DNA of 64,000 nucleotides from Scylla paramamosain (taxonomy: Eukaryota > Arthropoda > Malacostraca > Decapoda > Portunidae). Position numbers and translations under genes: made by a program. Positions 40,100 to 50,861 of the stretch are shown here, piece after piece. Positions within the stretch are counted from its first letter, which is position 1. Every line of letters begins with the position of its first letter. The notes under the pieces were generated by a model, which was not told where the DNA came from, did no database searches, and saw nothing but the letters and a program-made list of their open reading frames with translations. The stretch covers positions 605,001-669,000 of the forward strand of contig NW_026973702.1 in the NCBI RefSeq assembly GCF_035594125.1, in the 5' to 3' direction.

Positions 40100-41120
40100 T
40101 TTGTCCCCCATTCCTTTATACTACAATTTACGAGGAAGACATCAGGAAGCAGAACGCTCATGCAATATTTTGAGGTTTTTAGAAGGTACGATGCAATTCT
40201 CCTTACCATAATATTTTACAAACACTCCTGGAGAGACTGAGAACAAAAAGGATAAATTGATGAACGAATGATACTGTTGCTTCTTCTTCTCAGAAAGTAC
40301 AAAGCGTGTTTTGATGTTTTTGTAATCCTGCTTCCTATAATACAGTTCACACTCCTGGAAAGAGAAATCATTAAAAGGATAATTTGATGGACGGGAATGT
40401 TACTGATGACTGACTACACCCGAGTTTTAGATCCATAACTGTAAGATCCTGATAACGCCACTTCTAGGTTCCAGTCAACACACACACACACACACACACA
40501 CCACATGTGTAAGACAACGACGAGCTGCTGTGAATTAATAAAGAAATATTACTGTTCAAGGTAAAAATCAGGCTATTTGTCAGGTGTGCAATTTTACTAC
40601 AGCTCTCACTTTCGTGTCACCAACCCGTGATTTGAAACGGTCTGCGCTTCTACACGAGCTGTTTTCTAAGGCCGCACAGATGATCAGTTGAGCTCCCAAG
40701 GATGTTTTTCCTATTGATGGTACAGAATACTGGTTGAACTATCATTAGAATTACGACAACTCTCTTGAAAACCTCAATAACTTCCACTAGGGCCTCATAG
40801 AAACTAATCAGGAAATGTCTGAATCAGGAAATGTTTGAAAATGTGATCCCTGTGTTGCTGCAAATGCTAAAATGCTTCCAACTGTGTTTCGCATTAGTTA
40901 AGATCGAAGCTTCAAACCGACGCTCCAAGTTTACGTTAGACTTTCCCGTTGAAGCAGTGACAGTTCTCCCCTACAGTCCACTCTGGTTACTTGCCAAGTG
41001 AAGCCTTAACTCTGACTGCTACAACTTTTTCTCAGCTTATTACAGTCTGGCATAAGTTTAGACACCGATTTTAAAGACAAGACTCGCATGAAAAAGGTAC
41101 CATTGAATATCTAGTAAGGC
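39266..41120. repeat. Duplicated segment, copy 1
   Basis: From AGCTGCATCCATCCCCAGAG onward this segment matches 62248-64000 almost base for base (a handful of differences per several hundred bases). Both copies include a (GT)n array (40050-40098 here), a (CA)n array (40479-40501 here) and a short repeat R1 copy (about 40660-40815). No protein is recognised; an ORF covering 40006-40209 is repeat-derived. The left edge cuts into the hAT pseudogene. Confidence 0.95.
39395..39780. repeat. Diverged tandem repeat, unit about 120-140 bp
   Basis: Units begin near 39401, 39542 and 39662 (GCTTTTGAGGTTTTCAGAG and variants). Each contains AAGCGCTCA, CCTTCACA.AAGACA, CAGTGATTTATGTAAT and CTCAAGGCTTCAGAA, then TTCACGT. 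Identity between units is perhaps 65-75%. Confidence 0.7.
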
Positions 41121-41458
41121 TTTCTAGTATCTGTGGCTTAATTTTTGATGAGTAAAACTTCCTAGTGAAAAGAAATGTACAACTCCTACAGGTGTCAGAG
41201 GATTAAGATGATAAGGGCTTCCTGAATTGCACACTACAAGCCCCTTACATTTGAGAGCGTGTGGCAGGAGCAAACTCATTCGGGCCTCACCGTCACGTCC
41301 TGAGTATCCTCGTATTAATTCACCTTTACGAAATTTCTCCACGTATTCATTAAAACTTGATGAGGTAATTAGCAGAAGAGGGTGTGCGCTACGTGGCCTT
41401 GAATTGGAAACAACGTCCAAGGTTTTGTTACGACACGCAATGGAAACGATACACGCCA

Positions 41459-41754
41459 CACATAGAGATAGATATAGATAAACAAATAGAAAGACAGATA
41501 GAAAGACATAGGAAGACATAAATAGATAGGCTGATACAGAGAGATAGATAGATCTCGATAAACAGACCAACAGATACGCAGAAAAAAAAGATAGATAATC
41601 AGAATAATTATATAAAATAAATAGAAAGTGATAGAAAAATACTTACTAATATTCTCTTGACAAACACGTGAAAGCTTTAACATCACATAACCTTTTAAAA
41701 CATGATAAATATTACATTCATGACCAAACACAATATACACTTCACCTCCATTAA

Positions 41755-41803
<49 letters not shown>
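41459..41803. repeat. GATA-like degenerate repeats and (GA)n
   Basis: AGATAGATA/AAGACATAG words at 41459-41600; (GA)n 41759-41803. No gene recognised at 41120-42000. Confidence 0.8.
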
Positions 41804-41805
<2 letters not shown>

Positions 41806-42034
41806 AAACTGGCAATGGTGTTGAAAGCAAATATGGGATACGGTAACCATGAAACAGTGAGCCGCGGCCCTCAGGACCAGCCGTGACCCGCCCCTACACC
41901 ACTCAGTAAATCGATAAGCCTCATTAAGACGACGAGGAGGAGGCGGAGTCAGTACCCGTCGTCCCCTTCAATCGTCCTCTCCATTGTCAATTCCGAGATC
42001 CCTTATCTTGGAGTTAGTGAGACTCGGAAGTGTT

Positions 42035-42185
42035 TTATCCCCGTAATAAGAACGTAAGGGAAGGTGCAAGGGGTCGCTAACTGGAAAGTCAACACGTGGC
42101 GGTCTCTTATTTTCACCCTCCGTCACAAGAACGTAAGAGAAGTTGCAAGAAGCCAGTGAGCCAACACGTGGTAGTTCAGGTGTAA
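42035..42185 (-). mobile_element. Two LINE family B 3' tails in tandem
   Basis: AAGAACGTAAGGGAAGGTGC at about 42047 and AAGAACGTAAGAGAAGTTGC at about 42127 each begin a block (to CAACACGTGG) matching the family B 3' end at 49762-49815. They lie about 80 bp apart in the same orientation: two severely 5'-truncated insertions, or one later duplicated. Confidence 0.6.
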
Positions 42186-43231
42186 TGCATGTGTCCACTC
42201 AAACTAGGTGCACATATACATCACCGTGCCAGCAGCCATTCATACCCTCCGCTACCAGCAACAGTAGTTATGGTCACCTGACTTGTTGCATTCCCCCATA
42301 ATGTGTATCCTGAACCGTAAGTCTTTTGATATGCTGACAAGTTCAAAAGAAGGGCTAGTCTACAAAATCAAGCCGTGTACCAAAGTAAGTCAGTATGTAC
42401 TTGTAAATTTAAGTGAGAAATAAATAAATCTGATAACTGATTGATTCTTACTAGATCAGTGGACTTGGGATTGAAGGAAAACACTACGGAAAGAAATGCG
42501 GTGTGCTACTCGACTTCTGATCAAGACTATACCATTAGATCACGCCTTTCTTTTCCTTTATTCTGTAGCTAGTTTCCTCTAATACTGCGGCTGTAAGTGT
42601 TGTATAGGTAAGGCAGGTGAATGGGATCAACCTAACTCTCTCCATGAAAGGCAACAGCAGAACGTTGGCGTAATACGTGCTCTTGTTTCATCTTGTGTCT
42701 CCTTTCATTATCATATTCCACTTATTTTAGGAAAAGTAATGTAGCTAAACAATCTCGTTAGAACTTAAACATATATTCCTACTCGAAATTAAGTAATATT
42801 AACTTGAATACTTGAATACCCATCATTCACATTCATAAATCTGTCTAATCTTCTCTTATTTACCTTTTTTTTTTTTTTATTGTTCTAACTAATAACCTCG
42901 TAACAAAATGTATTCCAGCCTTGCCATCCAATTTAAGAACCAATATCCTCCTATCTCATTTTCAAATCCAGCTTAATCAGAGTTGAACCCGTTACTTCTT
43001 ATCCAGTCTGATATCTAGGCCAGTCATGTATGAAAAAAGTATTAATGCGATGGTACAGATTGATAAGGAAGTGTGAGCACAGTGCGGAGTGACGGGCTGA
43101 GAGGCGAGGTGGGCTTGATGAAGGAGAGGAACAGACGGTAGGGGGTGATGGACGTGTTGTAAATCGTGAGGAGCGGAGGGTGGCAGGTGAGTGGCAGGCA
43201 GTGGGTGGTGAGGGTGGTGAGGGACGGGCAT

Positions 43232-43232
<1 letters not shown>

Positions 43233-43270
<38 letters not shown>
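43233..43270. repeat. (GT)n microsatellite
   Basis: About 19 GT units. 42190-43230 and 43275-44350 hold no recognised gene; a pentanucleotide tract lies at 43612-43715. Confidence 0.9.
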
Positions 43271-43271
<1 letters not shown>

Positions 43272-43611
43272 AGACGTGGGGACAGAGACGTGAGCTGCGA
43301 GTGGCTTGGAGTATCTGTGAAAGAGAAGGTAGTGGTTGGTAATGAGATGCACTGATGTATGTTAGGGAGTTGTGAGTGAGGAGCAGGTGTTTGAATGGTA
43401 GAGGCGCTGCGGCTAAGAAGGAAGTGTTACGAGTGATGACTGGGAAGTGTGGCGGAGATGAGGTGGTTGTGTGTGATGCTTAGGTTCTTATATACAATTC
43501 CGTGAAAAATTGCATCAACAAGATCTCCCCTCAAGATTTCCCCAAAAATACGAGTGACTACCGTATTAAGTTACGATCTCATGATAAACTAGGCAAGGAA
43601 AGGTAAGATGA

Positions 43612-43715
43612 GGTGAAGTGAGGTAAGGTAAGGTAAGGTAAGGTAAACTGAAGCGAGGTTAGATTTAGGTCAGGTTAGATTAGGTTACGTTAGATCGTTG
43701 GGTTAGGTTGACACA
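43612..43715. repeat. AGGTA / TTAGG-like pentanucleotide tract
   Basis: AGGTAAGGTAAGGTAAGGTA, then GGTTAGATTTAGGTCAGG and GGTTAGGTTGAC: degenerate units one step from the arthropod telomere repeat TTAGG. Confidence 0.6.
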
Positions 43716-44351
43716 TTTGGTGTTATTACATTAGGAGAACTTTATGATGTAGGGAATTATTTCAATTTACGTTTGCAGAGAGGAATCTTCATGTGTGGAA
43801 TTTACTCAGAAGCAAGGTGGTTGTTAGAGAAGTATTGAGTGGCGAGGAGGGGGTGGAGCAGGTGGTGAGGAAAAATGGTGGATCATTATGAAGGAGAGAA
43901 GTGGTGCAGTGGTGGGTGAGTGGGGTGTGGGGTGGCAGTGGGGGGTGGGCGAGCAGGTGTTGCTTTCAGCGTGTACACACCGTTTTGGTCGTCTGGGAGA
44001 GGAAGGCCTTGCTAAGACGAGCACACTTGGAGGGCTGACCATCACGGGGCTGTCCGCGGCCGAGGCTGAGGGACAAAAAGGAAAAGAATGTTGGACAACT
44101 TACTCGTATTTCTCAGTTTCTTTTTTTTTCCTCACTCTCTTACATTCCCCCTTCGCATTTTTTCCAGGAGGAAGCAGCGCTGCCAAACATGCACTCGCTT
44201 CTAATACTTTACCAGGCACTTTCTAAATTTTCCTGGAGCAGAAAGTATCTTTTGTCACTGAGCCGAGAGGTATTCAGTGCTTTCCCTCCATTCATTCCAC
44301 GCCCTCACCCTGGATTACATTTACTGCGGTACAAAGAAAGGATAGGAAAAG

Positions 44352-44355
44352 AAAC

Positions 44356-44387
<32 letters not shown>

Positions 44388-44418
44388 GGATGGATGGATA
44401 TACAAATAGATAGATGAT

Positions 44419-44498
<80 letters not shown>
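44352..44498. repeat. (GATA)n/(GATG)n and (CT)n
   Basis: GATA units 44355-44388, GATG units to 44398, (CT)n 44421-44498. (AC)n 44650-44675 and (AGT)n 44790-44855 follow. Confidence 0.95.
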
Positions 44499-44501
<3 letters not shown>

Positions 44502-44647
44502 AAGACCTACTTAACACATCACAAAGGACACAAGACAAACAGCCTGTGACTGTCGTTACAAGCGCAGTCAGGCAGATGTATTACACAGGATGATGGCGTT
44601 ATGCAAACCCACTCAAGTCCCGCGGGTCAAGATGAGGGGATCTTGAC

Positions 44648-44678
<31 letters not shown>

Positions 44679-45246
44679 CTCAGTATCGTCCTTATTACCT
44701 CTCCCAATCGTCTGCTAATCAGTCAATCAGGTATATTTCACGTGAGAATAGAAGACAGGTGAATAGTTAACATGTGGTAGTAACAGTAGTGATGTAGTAG
44801 TAATAGTAGTAGTAGTAGTAGTAGTTAGTAGTAGTAGTAGTAGTAGTAGTAGTGTAACATCTTTAAGCTCTATGCACACACCAGTGAGTTTTGTAGATAA
44901 TAGGCGTGAACTGACTGTGTTAACGGACAGTTCCTTTCCTTCCAGAGCTAACAACAAGGCTCCCCATCCCTCTATAATCAACACGAGACTCACAGATTAT
45001 AACTGTTAATGCCCCTCTATAACTTAACTCCTACCTTGAGGCACTGAGGTGAGACTGCGAGTTTTTGAGGCTTGTGTTGTGGGTGGTGTTCAGTGACGTG
45101 ATGAAAACTTTTTTTTATCTAGTGATCCGCTTCATCAGAAAACCTGCCAGTTATCTACCTTCTTGATCAGCGTTATTGAGCCGGCATCTCTCCAAGGCTT
45201 ATTTTACTTCCTCCCCCTATTATCTACATGTATGACTTATACCTGC

Positions 45247-45259
45247 AGTATTATTATTA

Positions 45260-45308
<49 letters not shown>

Positions 45309-45326
45309 CATTATTATTATTATTAT

Positions 45327-45367
<41 letters not shown>

Positions 45368-45382
45368 CTGGTGGTTTTAGTG

Positions 45383-45436
<54 letters not shown>

Positions 45437-45451
45437 CTGGTGGTTTTAGTG

Positions 45452-45502
<51 letters not shown>
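45247..45502. repeat. (ATT)n then (AGT)n with a repeated 20-bp spacer
   Basis: (ATT)n 45247-45327, (AGT)n 45328-45502. The spacer GCTGGTGGTTTTAGTGG interrupts the AGT array twice, at about 45367 and 45436, so a unit of about 69 bp has itself duplicated. Confidence 0.95.
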
Positions 45503-45504
<2 letters not shown>

Positions 45505-47318
45505 TTAGTTTAGTTTAGTTTATTGCCATATCACCAGTATATACAATGAACAGTTATGTACAGGTATTGTTGAGGCATTAGTCTGCTGAGCTAAGCTCTT
45601 AAGCAGACATGACATAGATTAATTACAGTAATACATGTTTCCATGACGGCAATAGGTAATAAATTAAGATTAATGATTATATTACAAACAATTTAAGACA
45701 AAAACTTACATCCTACAGACAATCATGACATTAATAATCACACCTTTCCATAAAAAAAGAACTGCATTTGACATTATTGTGCATTAATTGATAGACTTTG
45801 CAATTTATGAAAATGTTTTTTAAGTTTACTTTTGAATATATTGAAATTAGTTATAGTCTTCAAATCATCAGGTAAAGCGTTCCAACACGTAGGTCCAAAG
45901 CAATGTATTGAAAATTTATACAATGTTGTTCTATGTTGTGGACAAATCAAGTTGATATTATTTCCTCTAGTTCCTTGGCTATGATGAATATATCTAAACA
46001 ATTTCCTGGTACTCCTAATTTCATTTAAGTCATTATAAACAGATAAAAGACAAAAGTATTGCAATAGGTAATCAAATTTCAGTAATTTCAATTCAGTGAA
46101 CAAAAACTGTGTGGAATCATGTTTTCTTTTGAATGTAATGGTTCTTAAAATCTTTTTCTGCATTACAATAATTTCTTTTACAACTGAAGGCCATGTACAA
46201 CCCCATAATGATAAACAATATATAAAATGAGGATAACATAGTGAGTAATATAGATTTTTCAAGGCATCAATTGTTAGGTTACGACGAATTTTGTACAATA
46301 CCCCACAAATTTTTGACAATTTCAAACAGAGTGATTGTATATGGTTTTTCCAGTTTAAATTCTCATCAATTAAAACCCCTAAAAATTTTGTACATGAAAC
46401 CCTTTTCAATTCACATCCTTCCATATAAACTGTCCTCATTCTATGTTCCACAGATCGATTTTGAAATAATATATAATTTGTTTTTGTAACATTTACCTTT
46501 AATTTGTTAGCAGATACCCATTTACTAATTTTCTCTAATTCAGTATTCAAGGCAGTATGCAAATTATTTAAGTTATCATCATGTAAAAGAAGATTTGTAT
46601 CATCAGCAAATAATACATAATTAAATTTTTCAGAGGCAATAGAGATATCATTTATATATGTCAAAAAGAGCAATGGGCCCAGTATTGACCCTTGAGGAAC
46701 TCCTGTGTGAATAACTTTTAGTTGTGATGATTTTTTATTACAGTATACTGATTGTTTCCTATTAGTTAGATAACTTTCTAATAATTTTAATGGTGTTCCT
46801 CTTACTCCACTATTGTAGAGCTTATCAAGTAAAATTGCATGATTCAGTGTATCAAAGGCTTTCGAAAGGTCTAAGAATATGCCTGCTACATAACGTTTCC
46901 TTTCCAAATTACTGTAAATTTTACTTGTAAATTGCATTATGGCTTTTTCAGTTGACATGTTATTACGAAAACCGAACTGATTATTTGATATTAGATCAAA
47001 ATCTTCCAGGAACCTCCTTAATCTTTGAACAATAGCTTTTTCAAATATCTTGCTAATAGATGGTAATATAGATATTGGTCTATAATTATTTTCATCGTCA
47101 ACATCACCCGACTTAAATATTGGAATCACTTTAGCTATTTTAAGTTTGTCGGGAAAACAACCTTGCTGAAAACAGAGATTAATAATGTGGGTCAGAGGTA
47201 TATCAATGTACTGTGCTGTAATCTTTAGCAGTCTAGGTGGAATTTCATCATATCCTGGAGCAGTGTTTGTTTTTAGATTGCTTAAATACATATTTATTTC
47301 TTCTCTAGTATTTCTTCT
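45503..47318 (-). mobile_element. 5'-truncated LINE inserted in an (AGT)n array
   Basis: This is the whole element around the reverse transcriptase ORF. On the minus strand it ends in a 3' UTR of about 250 nt and a short tandem tail of (TAAAC) units (plus-strand AGTTTAGTTTAGTTTAGTTT at about 45505-45525) rather than poly(A). The tail passes directly into (AGT)n at 45328-45502, and the truncated 5' end passes into (AGT)n at about 47320-47362. A 14-bp direct repeat (ATTTCTTCTCTAGT, twice) sits at the 5' junction near 47295-47320. Confidence 0.85.
45774..47291 (-). CDS. Non-LTR retrotransposon reverse transcriptase, uninterrupted
   Basis: A 505-codon open frame with a complete non-LTR reverse transcriptase core. 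The N-terminal APGYDEIPPRLLK block is followed by IPIFKSGDVDDENNYRPIS, NNQFGFRNNMSTEKAI, the catalytic FLDLSKAFDTLNH, TGVPQGSILGPLLFLTYIND, the catalytic FADDTNLLLHD and KFLGVLIDENLNWKNHI. A C-terminal region ending NIFKSKLKKHFHKL follows. The assigned ATG is only the first Met after an upstream in-frame TAG; the endonuclease and ORF1 are absent, so the copy is 5'-truncated. The absence of stops or frameshifts over 1.5 kb, unlike every other element here, indicates a young insertion. The motif style is that of the CR1/L2/Rex-like group; the exact clade is uncertain. Confidence 0.95.
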   Translation of the reverse strand: MYLSNLKTNTAPGYDEIPPRLLKITAQYIDIPLTHIINLCFQQGCFPDKLKIAKVIPIFKSGDVDDENNYRPISILPSISKIFEKAIVQRLRRFLEDFDLISNNQFGFRNNMSTEKAIMQFTSKIYSNLERKRYVAGIFLDLSKAFDTLNHAILLDKLYNSGVRGTPLKLLESYLTNRKQSVYCNKKSSQLKVIHTGVPQGSILGPLLFLTYINDISIASEKFNYVLFADDTNLLLHDDNLNNLHTALNTELEKISKWVSANKLKVNVTKTNYILFQNRSVEHRMRTVYMEGCELKRVSCTKFLGVLIDENLNWKNHIQSLCLKLSKICGVLYKIRRNLTIDALKNLYYSLCYPHFIYCLSLWGCTWPSVVKEIIVMQKKILRTITFKRKHDSTQFLFTELKLLKFDYLLQYFCLLSVYNDLNEIRSTRKLFRYIHHSQGTRGNNINLICPQHRTTLYKFSIHCFGPTCWNALPDDLKTITNFNIFKSKLKKHFHKLQSLSINAQ

Positions 47319-47551
47319 CTAGTAGTAGTAGTAGTAGTAGTAGTAGCATAGTAGTAGTAGTTAATGTTCTTGTTCTTGTTGCTGTAGGTGACTGAATAGG
47401 CAGTTAGTACCATTACTAAACAAATATTAACAACAAATATTACTTCAAACAAATATTACCACCACCACCACCACCACCACTACCACCACCACACATCACA
47501 GACTCATGAAAGGGGAGAGTGACTGAGAACCGCCAGGGAATATGAGGTCGC

Positions 47552-47742
47552 GTCTTTCCTTCCCCTGAGATGCTTCCTGTCACAAGCTCATTAACCAATC
47601 CTGTCGCGGATGGGAGATTGCGTGGCTGTCTTGCGTGGAGGGAGGGAGGCAAGTGGATGGCACAGGTGGAGATCGACTTGGTGACATTATTCGTCACTAT
47701 CACCATCAGGGAGGCGAGTGGCGGGCAGGGCGTCTGTGAGGA
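47552..47742. repeat. Interspersed repeat family R3, copy 1
   Basis: From CCTTCCCCTGAGATGCTTCC through TGGATGGCACAGGTGGAGAT to GGGCAGGGCGTCTGTG. It matches 49426-49612 at roughly 85-90%. Both copies follow an (ACC)n tract. Confidence 0.85.
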
Positions 47743-48217
47743 ATTACTGCTACTTGTTTGGGTGTTTGTCTTTCACGAGTGTGCGTCACGCAGTAATGAA
47801 AACGTTACTGTTGCTCGTGATGCTTGATGTAATTCCTTTCCTATGACACAAGAGCAGTCACTTGAGCCAGTAATTCTAAACACTGGTCAACATTTCCATG
47901 TAGGTGATGACGTCTGACAGCTGCGCCCTTCTGCTTCACCAATGCAACCACTGCCTACGTGAATGTCATTTGTATCCTACACACACCACACGTGGATTAA
48001 AGACGCTTCCATGAAAAACACTAATGAAAACACAGGCACACACACACACACACACACACTTATAACACCAAACGCCACACCTTCGTCTCGCCAGACACAC
48101 TCGAGGGCCATCACCACCAGTGCACCAAGACCATACTAATTGAGTTTCTTAAGTTGCATGAAGAAGGACTATCGCAGACGAATGGGCTTGATGCAGGCAC
48201 TACGACACACACTGTGC

Positions 48218-48277
<60 letters not shown>

Positions 48278-48367
48278 ATTATACGAGCGTTGCCTGCCAC
48301 ATCAATCTTTAAGCATGCATTTCCTTCCTAGTGTCTTTTATTGGTAATATAGGGAAGGTTTCCTGGA

Positions 48368-48715
48368 TGCTGGGCCGTGGTGTTGTCAAGGGCGGAGGCA
48401 GCGGCACAAAATGAGTTAATTTCACGGCAGGTATTGACCATTATCGAGTTTCAGCTGCGCGTCGTGGGCTGACTGCTCGTTCTCGTCGTCATCATTTGCC
48501 TTTCTTGGTTTTTTTTCCGCTTGAAGAGAATCCGTGACGTGATGAGGAACGCTCCAGTCTTTAACTAACGCCGCTTCCACTTTTCTTGATCAGTTATCTT
48601 TTTATAAGCATGTTTCCTCTGCTAACTTTCACTCCTGTTACACGACAAACTCTCCAAAAGACCAACGCTGACCACCCGCCACTCAGCAGCCCTCAGCACT
48701 CTTCACTGTTCTCTG
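48368..48715. repeat. Interspersed repeat family R2, copy 3
   Basis: GGGCGGAGGCAGCGGCAC, TTTCACGGCAGGTATTGACC, TTATCGAGTTT, GTGACGTGATGAGGAACG, CTTTAACTAACGCCGCTTCC and CCAACGCTGACCACCCGCC. A further partial copy is likely at about 45055-45180 (CAGTGACGTGATGAAAAC). Confidence 0.75.
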
Positions 48716-48787
48716 TCACTAAAGAACTTCCCTTCCCTCTTCCCTCACCAGCAATTTCAAGTAACTCACAACGCTTGAAATATCCAT

Positions 48788-48931
<144 letters not shown>

Positions 48932-48989
48932 GAAATGGATGCATGAGAATCTTCAAATGCACTACAGGAGTGAATGATAGTATGTGTGT

Positions 48990-49026
<37 letters not shown>

Positions 49027-49425
49027 GCAATTTGTAGAAGGGTTTCCACGAATGTCAATGTGGCTGAGAGAGAAGGTAAGGAATGTGAAAAGGAAGAGGA
49101 AGAGGAAGAGGAGGAGGAGGAGGAGGAGGAGGAGGAGGAGGAGGAGGAGGAGGAGGAGGATATAGTTAAATGGCCAATCGCTGACGTAATTAATAAAGGA
49201 ACAATAAGAAGGAAAGTTAAGAGAAAGCACTGTGCAACATTAATCAATGATAGTAGTTGTAGTAGTAGTAGTAGTAGTAGTAGCAGATGTAGATAACTGT
49301 AAAAGAAAGTAATACCATCACCAATAAGCATTATCACTACCACCATCACCACCACCATCACCACCACTATCACCATCACCACCACCACCACCACCACCAC
49401 CACCACCATCAGTAACAGGAACACT

Positions 49426-49612
49426 TTCCTTCCCCTGAGATGCTTCCTGTCACAAGCTCATTAATCAATCCTGGCGAGGGCGGAAAGGCTGCGTGGCTGT
49501 CTCTCGCATGGAAGGAGGGAGGTGGGTGGATGGCACAGGTGGAGATTGACTTGGTGACATTATTAGTCATTATCACCATCAGGGCGACGAGTGGCGAGCA
49601 GGGCGTCTGTGG
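49426..49612. repeat. Interspersed repeat family R3, copy 2
   Basis: CCTTCCCCTGAGATGCTTCC, CACAAGCTCATTAATCAATC, TGGATGGCACAGGTGGAGAT, GAGCAGGGCGTCTGTG. See the copy at 47552. Same orientation, 1.9 kb apart. Confidence 0.85.
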
Positions 49613-49756
49613 TCCTTCATCAGAATAAGGAGCATAATCTGATCCACTTCTGCGCGGCACGTCCGCTACTTTCAAAAGCTCCTGTTGAAGCTGTACGTGT
49701 TTTTTAGTGTTTTTTTTTCTTTTTATGGTTCTAGTGAAAGATTAATAAGATTTCTA

Positions 49757-50645
49757 CATTAAGAACATAAGAACATAAGAAATAAGGGAAGCTGCAAGAA
49801 GCGACCAGGCTTACACGTGGCAGTCCCTATATGAAATATACTTACCTATTTCCACCTATCATCCCTATCCATAAACCTGTCTAATATTCACTTAAAGATC
49901 CTTAATGCCTTAGCACTAACAAGATGATTACTGAGTCCGTTCCACTCATCCACCACTCTATTCGAGAACCAGTTTGTTCCTATTTCCTTCCTAAACCTAA
50001 ATTTTTCAAGCTTGAACACATTATTTCTTGTTCTATCCTGGTTGCTGATCCTAAGAATTTTGTTTACAACCCCTTTGTTATAACCCTTATACCACTTAAA
50101 GACTTCTATCAGGTCTCCTCTTAACCTACGTCTCTCTAAAGAATGTAGATTTAACAGCTTCAACCTCGCCTGGTAAGGAATACTCCTCATCCCCTGTATT
50201 CTTTTAGTCATCCTCCTCTGTACTGATTCTAATAGACCTATATCTTACCTGTAATGTGGGGACCAGAACTGTACAGCGTAGTCGAGATGAGGTCTGACCA
50301 GCGCCAAGTATAACTTTAATATCACTTCCGGCCTTCTACTTTTAACACTCCTAAAAGTGAATCCTAGTACCCTATTTGCCCTGTTTCTGGCCTCTATGCA
50401 TTGTTTTCCTAGACGGAGTTAAAAGCTAACTATAACTCCTAAATCTTTCTCGTACCCTGTACCTACTAGAGTTTCGTTGTTTAATGTGTACCTACTGTGA
50501 AACTGATGCTTATGGCACTCCGCTGGTTACGTCAGTCCAGCTGGATGCTTTTTCATTTATTACTACTCTTTGTTTACGGTTGTCTCGCCACTTTTCTACC
50601 CATCTTAGCACGCGGCCTTGACACAAGGCATTTTAGATTTATAAA
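49757..50645 (-). mobile_element. L2/CR1-like LINE (family B), 3' half
   Basis: Minus-strand reading gives LRWVEKWRDNRKQRVVINEK, SWTDVTSGVP, then after disruptions ARNRANRVLGFTFRSVKSR, LALVRPHLDYAVQFWSPHYR, SVQRRMTKRIQGMRSIPYQA, LHSLERRRLRGDLIEVFKWY and NWFSNRVVDEWNGLSNHLVS. These are the thumb and C-terminal motifs of CR1/L2-type reverse transcriptases. The catalytic FADD segment has been lost between the SGVP motif and the thumb (around 50510). The 3' end is a short tandem tail (AAGAACATAAGAACATAAG on the plus strand, about 49761-49779), not poly(A). The 5' truncation point lies about 10-15 nt from the 3' end of tRNA-Leu. Confidence 0.88.
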
Positions 50646-50651
50646 GGTATT

Positions 50652-50734
50652 GTCAGGAGTGGGATTTGAACCCACGCCCGGAAGACCGGACTGCGACCTG
50701 AACGCAGCGCCTTGGACCGCTCGGCCATCCTGAC
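50652..50734 (-). tRNA. tRNA-Leu (CAG)
   Basis: Minus-strand 83-nt tRNA with no intron. The acceptor stem GTCAGGA/TCCTGAC is perfect. The D-arm holds the A box TGGCCGAGCGG. The anticodon stem-loop is CTGCG-TTCAGGT-CGCAG, so the anticodon is CAG (leucine CUG codons). There is a long class II variable arm and a T-arm with the B box GGTTCGAATCC. All stems pair, so it looks intact. Oddly, no run of four T follows closely on the sense strand, so the usual Pol III terminator is not obvious. A partial 5S rRNA lies 28 nt upstream in the same orientation, and L2/CR1-like LINE sequence begins within about 15 nt downstream. Confidence 0.92.
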
Positions 50735-50762
50735 TGCGGGAGATACGAGTAAATGTTGGAAT

Positions 50763-50861
50763 GCCAAGAACATCTGGTGTTCCCAGGCGGTCACCCATCC
50801 AAGTACTACCCGGACCCAACGTTGCTTAACTTCGCTGATCGGACGAGAAGCGGTGTGGTCG
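50763..50861 (-). pseudogene. 5S rRNA, 5'-damaged copy
   Basis: On the minus strand the sequence contains the 5S core: CTCGTCCGATCAGCGAAG, the box A region AAGTTAAGCAACG, GTAGTACTTGGATGGGTGAC and CGCCTGGGAACACC, ending near TTGGC. It is about 99 nt rather than about 119. Roughly a dozen bases are missing between CGACCACACC and the CTCGTCCG block, and the first bases are lost. The internal promoter elements (box A, intermediate element, box C) look retained. It is either a truncated pseudogene or the head of a 5S-derived short retroelement, and it lies 28 nt upstream of tRNA-Leu in the same orientation. Confidence 0.85.

Noticed and set aside
43075..43200. Minus-strand frame with GC-rich third positions (LLTIYNTSITPYRLFLSF) as an exon
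   Set aside because: No acceptor or donor at fitting positions, strong local base skew can mimic coding bias, and no family is recognised.
45163..45513. Frame with poly-Ile then poly-Ser and repeated AGGFSGSSS
   Set aside because: Translation of (ATT)n and (AGT)n arrays.
49888..50211. 107-codon minus-strand frame as an independent host gene
   Set aside because: It is the C-terminal part of the L2/CR1-like LINE reverse transcriptase.
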